From contig NZ_VEIO01000001.1 of the NCBI RefSeq assembly GCF_007680605.1, positions 372,001 through 436,000 of the forward strand: a stretch of 64,000 nucleotides of DNA. The letters run 5' to 3'. The DNA comes from Paenibacillus xylanexedens. GTDB taxonomy: Bacteria > Bacillota > Bacilli > Paenibacillales > Paenibacillaceae. The notes below the pieces were generated by a model. It was not told where the DNA came from. It saw only the letters and a list, made by a program, of their open reading frames with translations, and did not search any database. The translations under genes and the position numbers were made by a program. Shown here piece by piece: positions 46,507 through 55,200 of this stretch (the first letter of the stretch is position 1; every line of letters begins with the position of its first letter).

Positions 46507-47874
46507 TCAGAATCCGGCCAGATATGTGGAGTATTCAAGCATTGCTTTGACCGACGGGCGAATTTTGCTCTCGCTCAGCGGTGTATTATCGTTCTTGGAT
46601 GGTTTTGAATTCACCTCAAGCAGCCATACGCGTCCACTTGTGTCTAGTGCGAGATCGATACCTAGCTCACCGAAATGGGCAGGAATAGCACTCTCAATTC
46701 CTTTGGCGATATCAAGTGCTGCTGTATGCAACCCTGCATAGGCCGAAGCTTTGGCAGAACTGGACAGCTGCGTTTTGGCTACGGCTTCTTTGACGGTGCT
46801 GAGGCTTCCGCCTCTCGCCAGATTGGAGACGTAATGACTGCCCCCTGCAATACGGGCAACGATGGAAGTTACACTCCACTTTCCCGTCTTATTCTTTTGC
46901 ACGAGCGCGCGGAAATCAACGGGCCTGCCGCTGTTGTCAATCAGGGTCAGCCCTTGCTGAATCTGATAACGCGTTGTTTTCATTTTTCCGGACATACTGG
47001 CATAGAGTTTATCCAGAGAAGCATAAGATTGTTTGCGGGTACCTCCGACACTTGTCGCCAGAGTTAGATACCCTCCTTCTGGCTGACGGGAAACCCGGAT
47101 AATGCCTTTGCCCAGTGAACCACGAACCGGCTTCAGGAAGATGACCGGATAACGTTGGCACATCGCTTTGAGAGTCGCTGATGATTTGAGCAAATGGGAC
47201 TCCGGCAGCACCCGTTTGAGTGTCGTGATCGACTTGAGTGCGTCAAACACCTCATTTTTGTCCAGGAACTTTTCGTTAAAGGTGTGTGTACCGTATAGCG
47301 ATTTTACTTCTTTCATAAAATGCTGTACGCTAGGTTTGTTCTCGAGTTTGCGGGACGTCAGCCGGTTATTGACCACATCTGCCACAGGCAGAACGGTTTT
47401 TTTCCAGCCGTCATCATATACCCAGCCTTGCATGTAACCAGTTACTGCTCCGATGTCCTCCGGTGTGAAAAAGGATACATAGGCGCCCTGCTTTCGGCAG
47501 GCATGCACTAATTCCTGGCAGAACATCGTAATCGAGCCAAAGGGCCGATCGGGTTGATCGGGGTAATCCTGGCTGACCATAACGCTGATGTAGGGTCCCA
47601 GGCGAAGCGTATGGCTGGAAGCACGGTAAGATACCCTCAGGACTGAACGGGGCACAAGTCCGGTTTTGTTGGCTACCGTCTGATTGAGTCTTAATCCGTC
47701 ATACCGGGGAACCGGAATAACTGTAACTTCACGGCGGTACGAACCGAATTGCAGTTGAAGAGGTCTTCCCGAAGGAATCTTGAGTGCTTTGAGAACCCCT
47801 TCGCCCAGCATGATGACGTCGTCCTGCAGGATGCCCGAGCCGGTAACCTGTATCGTTACTTTTTTAGTGGACAT
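46507..47874 (-). CDS. yheD: YheC/YheD family ATP-grasp protein, copy 1 (long form)
   Basis: 455 aa, close to Bacillus YheD. N-terminal domain about 1-100 (KKVTIQVTGSGILQDDVIML), then ATP-grasp with FLKPVRGSLGKGIIRV, VDFRALVQKNKTGKWSVTS, ARGGSLSTV and VWLLEVNSKPSKN. AAGGAG before ATG 47874 supports the start over the open frame to 47964. First gene of the five-gene array, divergent from yheA, recalling the Bacillus yheA-yheD neighbourhood. Confidence 0.9.
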   Translation of the reverse strand: MSTKKVTIQVTGSGILQDDVIMLGEGVLKALKIPSGRPLQLQFGSYRREVTVIPVPRYDGLRLNQTVANKTGLVPRSVLRVSYRASSHTLRLGPYISVMVSQDYPDQPDRPFGSITMFCQELVHACRKQGAYVSFFTPEDIGAVTGYMQGWVYDDGWKKTVLPVADVVNNRLTSRKLENKPSVQHFMKEVKSLYGTHTFNEKFLDKNEVFDALKSITTLKRVLPESHLLKSSATLKAMCQRYPVIFLKPVRGSLGKGIIRVSRQPEGGYLTLATSVGGTRKQSYASLDKLYASMSGKMKTTRYQIQQGLTLIDNSGRPVDFRALVQKNKTGKWSVTSIVARIAGGSHYVSNLARGGSLSTVKEAVAKTQLSSSAKASAYAGLHTAALDIAKGIESAIPAHFGELGIDLALDTSGRVWLLEVNSKPSKNDNTPLSESKIRPSVKAMLEYSTYLAGF

Positions 47875-48107
47875 CACGGATCTCCTTCCGGGCGGCAGCT
47901 TGATGTCTGATCTTGAATTTGAACGGCATCTGAACATGGCATGTGCTTCATCATATGAGGACATATACCCCTTGGTGATTGACCCAGCCGGATTTAAATG
48001 TGTTTGATTTGGGGCGTTTTTGGGCGGCCTGATCCAGAACCTTTATTTGAGAGCATAGAATGCGTGTTCTTACACGGATGAACAACCAATTTAGAGGAGG
48101 AATTATA

Positions 48108-48455
48108 ATGAATATTTATGACAAAGCCAATGATTTGGCAAAAGCACTAAGAGAAAGTAGCGAGGTAGAGGAGATTACCTCTGCGATGAAATTGATTGAA
48201 GCCGATCCAGAGGCCAAAGCGATGCTGGACAACTTCCGCAACCAACAGATGGAATTGCAACAACGCATGATGAGCGGAGATATGCCAGCACCCGATGAGA
48301 TGGAAAAGATGGAAAAACTCTTTGAAGTATTGAGTCTGAACCTGAACATCCGCCGCCTGTTTGATGCAGAGCGTCGCCTTAGCGTCATTATCGAGGATGT
48401 AAATAAAATTATTGCAGATAGCCTGGCTCATCTGTACGGCGGAGCAGAAGCTTAA
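48108..48455 (+). CDS. yheA: YlbF/YmcA family protein YheA
   Basis: 115 aa, all-helical: IYDKANDLAKALRESSEVEE, then AMLDNFRNQQMELQQRMMSG, and a C-terminal helix pair. This is the Com_YlbF family; YheA is its stand-alone member in Bacillus. GGAGG precedes ATG 48108 by seven bases; the open frame from 48060 is an artefact. Divergently oriented from the YheC/D array, as expected for this neighbourhood. Confidence 0.9.
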   Translation: MNIYDKANDLAKALRESSEVEEITSAMKLIEADPEAKAMLDNFRNQQMELQQRMMSGDMPAPDEMEKMEKLFEVLSLNLNIRRLFDAERRLSVIIEDVNKIIADSLAHLYGGAEA

Positions 48456-48564
48456 GCTATAAGCTTAATAAGCATATACTTGTCAGTTTTTTTCTCCGAT
48501 CCTCTCATATTCCCTCTGAACCGTTCATAGACTAGCTATATATGGAACGAAGGAGCTGTGAATA

Positions 48565-48849
48565 GTGAAGAGGTTGAAAAAAACAAAACATGTCATCTAT
48601 CTGCTGATTGCATTGTCGATGCTGGTTATTGCGCTTCCGCGCATTTCCTTTGCTGGCGGAATGGACTGGGTTAATATTTTCGGTATTGTGTGGGTGCTGT
48701 TCTCGCTATTAATTGTAGGCGCACACCTGCATTTCATTCTTGGCGTAGATGAGGAGAAAAAACGTGCGCTGGAGGCTGTACGCCGGGCGAAGTTACGGCA
48801 GTGGGAGATGAAACTGCTGGACAAGCAGGAGCGTAGCGAATCCGTATAA
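48565..48849 (+). CDS. small two-helix membrane protein
   Basis: 94 aa. Two hydrophobic segments (about 11-29 and 36-60), then a basic amphipathic helix (EEKKRALEAVRRAKLRQWEM). GTG start with AGGAG near 48551. The family is not recognised. A hairpin follows. Confidence 0.65.
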   Translation: MKRLKKTKHVIYLLIALSMLVIALPRISFAGGMDWVNIFGIVWVLFSLLIVGAHLHFILGVDEEKKRALEAVRRAKLRQWEMKLLDKQERSESV

Positions 48850-48862
48850 ATAAGTTATAGAT

Positions 48863-48902
48863 AGACCGAATCCTGAAGTGTGCGGGGTTTCGGTCTTATT
48901 TG
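48863..48902 (+). terminator. terminator after small membrane protein gene
   Basis: An 8-bp stem AGACCGAA / TTCGGTCT (48863-48870 with 48889-48896) with further inner pairing and a weak T tract. Confidence 0.6.
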
Positions 48903-49060
48903 TGTGTTTAAGCAAAGCACACAGGAGCAGATCATGCAGAATTATTAAAAGTGAGAAGTTTTTTTGCAGGTCAGGACTCTAGGTCAGATGGGGTTATTTT
49001 CCTAAGGTCGTGTTATAATAGATACAGTATAGTACAGATGCAACCTCGGGGGTGGTACAG

Positions 49061-50395
49061 TTGGACGGACAAGAAGAAAACGTCACGAAGCATGAACAGC
49101 TTCTACAGCATATTGAGCAATTGAAGGTGGGCAGCAAAATCTCGGTACGCAGGCTTGCACGTGAACTGGGGGTAAGTGAGGGAACAGCTTATCGTGCCGT
49201 TAAAGAGGCGGAGAACTTCGGACTGGTCGTGACGAAAGAGAGAATCGGAACGGTGCGGATCGAAAAAAGACCTCGGGGCATGTCGGAGCAACTCACCTTT
49301 GCCGACGTGGTCACGATTGTGGAGGGACATGTGCTTGGCGGCAATGAAGGACTAGCCAAACCTTTGCACAAGTATGTGATTGGGGCGATGAAGGAGCAGG
49401 CGATGGCGCGTTACATCGATGCTGGCAGCCTGCTTATTGTCGGTAACAGGGAAGACGCTCATTCCCTGGCACTGGAACAAGGAGCTGGCGTATTGATTAC
49501 GGGTGGCTTTGGTACAAGCAGGGATGTAAGAATTATGGCAGATGAACTGGGACTGCCGATTATCTCCTCCAGACATGATACCTTTACCGTGGCCTCTATG
49601 ATTAACCGTGCGATCTTCGACAGGCTGATCAAGAAAAAAATCATGCTGGTGGAGGATATTATCGGCCAGAAACCCCGTCTGCAAGTGCTCAAAGTAACGA
49701 GTTCTGCTTCGGATTTTCATTCGCTGGTGTCGGAGACAGGGGAGCACCGCTTTCCGGTTGTAGATGAATGGAACCGGGTCATCGGTATTGTGAGTCTGAA
49801 GGATGTCAGTGAACTGCAACCGGATCAAAGCATTGAAAAGTGTGTCGTTCGCCGTCCGATAACAGCATCGTTACAGACCTCCCTTGCTTCTGCTGCGCAG
49901 ATCATGACCTGGGAAGGCATAGATTTCCTGCCCATTGTGGATCGTAACCGTAAGCTTATTGCTTCCGTTACACGTAAGGAAGTACTGCAGGCCATGCGTG
50001 ATGCGCAAAAGCAACCCCAGCTTGGCGAGACCTTTGATCATCTGATCTGGAACGGATTCGCAGAAGAACGTGGGGAACAGAACGAACTGTTGTTCCACGG
50101 CTTCATTATTCCCCAGATGGCCACGGATTTGGGCACGATCTCGGAAGGCGTGCTATTGAATGTGATGACACAAGCTGCCCGAAGAGCAGCATGGGACGTC
50201 ACAGGCAACGACCATGTGGTTGATAACGTAACGACGTATTTTGTCCGTCCGGTGCAGATTGAAGATCAGATTATGGTGCGTCCCATGATTCTTGAAACGA
50301 GCCGAAGAACATGCAAAATGGATATTGTCATTACCCGTGAGGGCAGTGTGGTGTGCAAGGCAGTCATGACGCTGCAGTCCATAGACCATGCTTAG
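49061..50395 (+). CDS. ytoI: DRTGG-CBS-hotdog regulator-like protein YtoI
   Basis: 444 aa. The N-terminal winged helix (ISVRRLARELGVSEGTAYRA) is followed by a DRTGG domain, a CBS pair (HRFPVVDEWNRVIGIVSLKD and FLPIVDRNRKLIASVT) and a C-terminal hotdog thioesterase-like domain. This domain order is that of Bacillus YtoI. It may bind a nucleotide through CBS/DRTGG and regulate transcription (inference). The GTG at 49052 overlaps the GGGGGTGG ribosome site, so TTG 49061 is preferred. Next to ytpI, as in Bacillus. Confidence 0.88.
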   Translation: MDGQEENVTKHEQLLQHIEQLKVGSKISVRRLARELGVSEGTAYRAVKEAENFGLVVTKERIGTVRIEKRPRGMSEQLTFADVVTIVEGHVLGGNEGLAKPLHKYVIGAMKEQAMARYIDAGSLLIVGNREDAHSLALEQGAGVLITGGFGTSRDVRIMADELGLPIISSRHDTFTVASMINRAIFDRLIKKKIMLVEDIIGQKPRLQVLKVTSSASDFHSLVSETGEHRFPVVDEWNRVIGIVSLKDVSELQPDQSIEKCVVRRPITASLQTSLASAAQIMTWEGIDFLPIVDRNRKLIASVTRKEVLQAMRDAQKQPQLGETFDHLIWNGFAEERGEQNELLFHGFIIPQMATDLGTISEGVLLNVMTQAARRAAWDVTGNDHVVDNVTTYFVRPVQIEDQIMVRPMILETSRRTCKMDIVITREGSVVCKAVMTLQSIDHA

Positions 50396-50453
50396 AATAA
50401 ATGCATAATATGTATTCAAGAGAGATTGTCTATAAAAATATATCCCGGCACAT

Positions 50454-50621
50454 AAAAAAGAGAGCGATTGCCCGTCAGGGGAAAAAGTGAGCCATTGATC
50501 TGTTATACGGCATTTGCACTTTGACATGTACGATAAACATGTACAGATCACAGCAATGCAGCAAAGTGCATGCGGCTTACTCTATTCACCTCAAGATTGT
50601 TCGGGTGTGCTCTCTTTTTTT
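50454..50621. ncRNA. candidate structured RNA: long rod with terminator-like base
   Basis: The arms pair in order from outside in: AAAAAAGAGAGC / GCTCTCTTTTTT (50454-50465 with 50609-50620), CCCG / CGGG (50471-50474 with 50602-50605), AGTGAGCC / GGCTTACT (50486-50493 with 50574-50581, one wobble), GCA / TGC and TGCACTTTG / CAAAGTGCA (50510-50523 with 50562-50573). The tip includes an ACATGT hairpin. One arm has a 16-base bulge (50494-50509), recalling 6S RNA layout. It has no ORF and fills the gap between converging ytoI and ytpI. It may be only a large terminator. Strand unknown. Confidence 0.4.
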
Positions 50622-50686
50622 GCCGATATGTTGTCCAAACCTGACTGACTTGTACCGAAACGCTTCGAAATGTGCAACGATTAACT

Positions 50687-51007
50687 CTAAGCCGGTGTAT
50701 TGCCGGAATGCTGTTTAAGTCTGGCGTAGTAACTGCGATTACGGATACCAGCAAACACATTGTAAGCTCCCATGATCAGGAAGAGCGCTTCCACAATGAC
50801 AGATAGCGTAGAACCGGTAAAAACAAACATCAGGATCAGTGCGAGAATGACAAGCATGCAGCCCATCCAGATATTCGTCCAGGAGCGGTACAAACCGGCA
50901 ACATGTCGGTCAGTCGTCCGGCGTGAACGAATGCTGTTCATGGCAGAACAGATCATAGCGATGGCGAAGAGGGCGATCAGAATATACTTGAATACTTCGA
51001 TCAACAC
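50687..51007 (-). CDS. ytpI: YtpI family membrane protein
   Basis: 106 aa with three hydrophobic segments: FKYILIALFAIAMICSAMNS, WMGCMLVILALILMFVF, and SVIVEALFLIMGAYNVFAGI. Matches YtpI in size and place next to ytoI. GTG start 51007 with AAGGAG about ten bases upstream. Function unknown. Confidence 0.85.
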   Translation of the reverse strand: MLIEVFKYILIALFAIAMICSAMNSIRSRRTTDRHVAGLYRSWTNIWMGCMLVILALILMFVFTGSTLSVIVEALFLIMGAYNVFAGIRNRSYYARLKQHSGNTPA

Positions 51008-51029
51008 GCAGAAGCAACTCCTTTTTTGA

Positions 51030-51080
51030 AAAACATAGACTGCCCTTATTGTAGCATGTGACCATGCAGACCAGGGCAGT
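51030..51080 (-). terminator. hairpin between ytrI and ytpI
   Basis: ACTGCCC / GGGCAGT (51039-51045 with 51074-51080) with an inner GCATG / CATGC stem. A T run follows four bases later on the minus strand, serving ytrHI. The plus-strand orientation also has a T run. Confidence 0.55.
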
Positions 51081-51099
51081 TTTTTGCATTTTTCGGAGA

Positions 51100-51588
51100 T
51101 TATGCCGGAACATGCATGCGGATCTGTACCCAGACTTGTAAAACGCCCTCCATGACAAGCATCGTTTTGACCTGAACGGAATATTCTTTTTCTCTGACTT
51201 TATAAATTTTCTGATTAAGCATGATGCGTGTCATTTTGCTATATTCGTCGATGTTAAATACATCTCTTCCACGCAACACTTCAAGCTCATCCCCGAGCTT
51301 CTGTAACATCAGTTTTAATGAAGCCTCATCGGGGCCTTTATCGGATTCTTCGGCACGAACTTTGATCTCTTTGATAACCGTTTGGCGCTTGCTGTATTTT
51401 TTCAGTGTTTTTATATCCTCCTCGTTCTGGTGTAGTTGAAGTTGCAGCTCCTGATTATTTAGCCACAGTTTGTTATAACTGAGATGAAACACACCGTTAT
51501 ACACAACACATCCAGCGATCATTCCGAGCACAAATACGGCAGTCATACGCATCAACGGGCGGTAGCGGGAGAAGGGGGGAAGTCTCAT
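51100..51588 (-). CDS. ytrI: sporulation membrane protein YtrI
   Basis: 162 aa. One membrane helix near 13-33 (MTAVFVLGMIAGCVVYNGVF), then a coiled coil (NNQELQLQLHQNEEDIKTLK) and an extracytoplasmic beta-rich end. Matches YtrI, needed with YtrH for efficient sporulation in Bacillus and made in the mother cell under sigma-E. It lies 20 bases after ytrH on the same strand. Confidence 0.87.
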   Translation of the reverse strand: MRLPPFSRYRPLMRMTAVFVLGMIAGCVVYNGVFHLSYNKLWLNNQELQLQLHQNEEDIKTLKKYSKRQTVIKEIKVRAEESDKGPDEASLKLMLQKLGDELEVLRGRDVFNIDEYSKMTRIMLNQKIYKVREKEYSVQVKTMLVMEGVLQVWVQIRMHVPA

Positions 51589-51608
51589 GCAGGGTCATCA
51601 CGGGTCAT

Positions 51609-51938
51609 CTAACCCCGGCCTCCGCCGCACACCCATTTCACCAGTTCGGTTCCCATATGTGCACCCATAAAGGCTGAGATCAGGTACAGGATTTGTTTTA
51701 CTGCCGGTGACAGGTTGCCATCCAGGAAATTACTCTCAATGACTCGCATCGGATCGATCGTACCACCCACAGCTGCAGCGAGTGCCCAGATTTTAATTTT
51801 GCCAGAAATATCGAGCATTGTTTGGGTCGGAGGCTGAAGGGAAATGACTGCACCTATACCCCCAATCATCGCGCCGCCCAGCACGATCCCGAATGCAATA
51901 AAGAAGTCAAGAATGGCTTTGGATAAAAAAGTGCTCAC
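51609..51938 (-). CDS. ytrH: sporulation protein YtrH
   Basis: 109 aa with hydrophobic segments (AILDFFIAFGIVLGGAMIGG and a middle LAAAVGGTIDPMRVIES). The end has YLISAFMGAHMGTELVKW, typical for YtrH. The frame is open to GTG 51947, but AAAGGGG is nine bases from GTG 51938, which I prefer. Operon with ytrI; divergent from dnaE, whose start is 294 bases away. Confidence 0.87.
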   Translation of the reverse strand: MSTFLSKAILDFFIAFGIVLGGAMIGGIGAVISLQPPTQTMLDISGKIKIWALAAAVGGTIDPMRVIESNFLDGNLSPAVKQILYLISAFMGAHMGTELVKWVCGGGRG

Positions 51939-52232
51939 CCACAACACCCCTTTCAGACCAGCAGCATACCGCCTGTTTTGGATTTGTGTAACAGGGGAGC
52001 AGCTTGTACTTCTATTGTATGGGCGAGCCCCCTGACGTTATGATAAAATAGAAGAATAAACTCTTTCATTTGTTTGATTATTTAATTTTAGAGGAACTAT
52101 TCATATAATCGCAGGTATATATTGATTTTTTAACAGATTCAACACTTGTGCATGGTATATAGCACACCAGGGAGAGCACAACGGAAGTAATGAGAGCTGC
52201 CACTGTAAGAAGGGGAAAGGAAGTAAAAAGAC

Positions 52233-55200
52233 ATGAGTTCTTTTGTGCATTTGCATGTTCACAGTGAATATAGTTTGCTGGACGGCGCTGCGCGTATTCC
52301 GGATCTCGTGGATAAAGCCGCAGATCTGGGGATGACGACACTTGCGCTGACCGATCATGGCGTCATGTATGGGGCTATCCCGTTTTATAAAGCCTGCGTC
52401 GAGCGGGGAATCAAACCGATTATAGGCTGCGAAGCATATATGACGGCAGGTTCTCGCAAAGAACGGGGAAGCCGGAAGGATCAACCGATATATCATTTGA
52501 TTTTGCTGGCGAAAAATATGACCGGTTATCGGAACCTGATGAAGCTGTGTTCCATTGGACACCTCGAAGGTTTCCATTATAAACCGCGTATCGACATGGA
52601 GAGTTTGGCGGCACATCATGAGGGGATTATCTGTCTCAGCGCTTGTCTCGGCGGCGAAGTCCCGCAACATCTGTTACATGGGCGTGAAGAAGAGGCGCGT
52701 CGTGCTGCGCTACGTTACAAAAACATCTTCGGCTCCGACTTTTATCTGGAACTACAGGATCATGGACTGGCTGAGCAAAAAAGAGTCAATCCGCAACTGA
52801 TCAAACTCGCTGCTGAATTGGAAATTGAACTTGTGGCAACGAATGATGCTCACTATCTATCCGAAGAGGATGCAGAACTGCAGGATGTCCTGATCTGTAT
52901 CGGGACAGGTAAAACGGTAGAAGATGAGACCCGTTTGCGGATCGGAACGAACCAATTGTATTTGAAGAGCGGCGAGCAAATGGCTCGTCTGTTCCCTCAT
53001 GTGCCGGAGGCCATCGCTAATACAGCCCGCATCGCCGATTCTTGCGAATTGGAGCTGGAATTTGGCAAATCGATTTTACCGGAATACCGTCCATTGCCTG
53101 AAGGTTCGAGTCCGTCTGCATATCTGCGTCAATTGTGTGAAGAGGGCATGATTGCCCGGTATGCAGAGTCCGATCGGTGGAACGACACGGCGCTTCGCAC
53201 AGAGCTGGAGCAACGGCTGGACTATGAGTTGCGCGTGATTGACAGCATGGGCTTCTCGGATTATTTCCTGATCGTGTGGGATTTTATCGCTTATGCGCAT
53301 GAGCAGGGAATTGTTACCGGACCGGGTCGGGGTTCGTCGGCAGGAAGCCTGGTGGCCTATACACTTCGCATTACGGATGTCGATCCGATGAAATATAACC
53401 TGCTCTTCGAGCGTTTTCTCAATCCTGAGCGGATATCCATGCCCGATATCGATATCGATTTCAGTGATGAACGTCGTGACGAGGTCATCGATTATGTGGC
53501 ACAGAAATACGGCAAAGCCCATGTTGCCCAAATTATTACGTTTGGAACGATGGCAGCCCGGGCTGCGGTCCGTGATGTTGGGCGGGCGCTGAATGTGCCA
53601 TATGGCGAAGTGGACAAGGCTGCAAAACTGATTCCTGCACAACTAGGCATTAATATTGAACGAGCCATGGAAGCTACGCCGGAGCTGAAGGCGTTATATG
53701 AGACGAAACCCAAGACACGTGAGCTGCTCGATATGGCAATGAAGGTAGAAGGCATGCCCCGTCATGCTTCCACGCATGCTGCGGGTGTCGTCATTTCACG
53801 AGATCCGCTGACGGATGCCGTTCCATTGCAGGAAGGTAGCGAAGGAACAGCTTTGACGCAGTATTCCATGGAAAATCTGGAATCGATAGGGCTGCTTAAG
53901 ATGGACTTTCTCGGCCTACGAACCCTCTCCATTATAGAACGCTGTCTGCGCTGGATTGGGGAGCGTGCGGAAGTTCCTGATTTTACACGGATTTCCGATG
54001 ATGATTCTCCGACTTATGAGATGTTAGGCAGAGGGGATACGATGGGTGTATTCCAGCTGGAATCCGCAGGTATGCGCCGGGTTCTGAAAGAATTAAAGCC
54101 AAGTGTATTTGAAGATATTATCTCCGTTCTGGCCTTGTATCGTCCGGGTCCGATGGAGTTCATTTCGAAATATATTCAGGGGAAGCACGGGCAGATTGAA
54201 GTGGATTATCCACATGGCGATCTGGAGCCGATTTTGAAAGATACGTACGGCATCATTGTATATCAGGAGCAGATCATGCAGATTGCATCCCGTATGGCAG
54301 GGTTTTCCTTGGGAGAAGCGGATTTGTTGCGCCGAGCTGTTTCCAAGAAAAAAAGAGAAGTGCTTGATCTGGAACGGGGGCACTTCGTTCAGGGCAGTCT
54401 GAAACAGGGATACAGCGAAGCGGAAGCGGATCTCGTGTACGATATGATTGTCAAATTTGCCAACTACGGTTTTCCACGTGCTCACGCAGCTGCATATGGT
54501 GTTCTTGCATTCCAAACGGCTTACTTGAAGGCGCACTATCCTGTGCATTTCATGGCTTCTATGTTAACCGCCGTTATGGGGAGCCATCGTAAGGTTGCAG
54601 AGTATGTAGTGGAATGCCGTCACATGCAGATTGACGTGCTCCCGCCGGACGTAAATGAAAGTGGCATTTTGTTCACACCTGTGTTTGCTTCGTCTGCTGT
54701 GAAGGAGAAGGATGAATCAAGGGTAACGGGTGAAGCTCCCGAAGCCCGTAAAGATGCTTCTTATGATAACTATGAGGAACACGGGGATTACGGAGGGGTG
54801 CCGTTACCGGATGATCCTGGGCCTATGCCGGAGGATAACGAACACTTAACGGAAATGGAGATAAGGGGATACGACGAAGGTTGGCAGTCTGTATCTGCTA
54901 AGTCAGATTCGAAAACATCCGGTCTTCAGTTAGACCCGGGTCTGGTGAAAATATCTGTATCGGACACTGTGCTTGGATCGGAACAGGTTCATGATCAGCA
55001 AAAAATGCGGGATCATGATAGGTTGCATGGGGCCGAGCATGCTCAGTCTGAGGATGAGACGCACAACCAGAATCCCGATCAGGCGTATGGACAGATTCAG
55101 GAAAAGGCAGCTGAAATAATCGATGAGGAGAGTAGCGCAGTAACGCGATGGTCTTCAGGAGCCATACGTTTTGGGCTGGCTGCAGTGAAAAATGTAGGCA

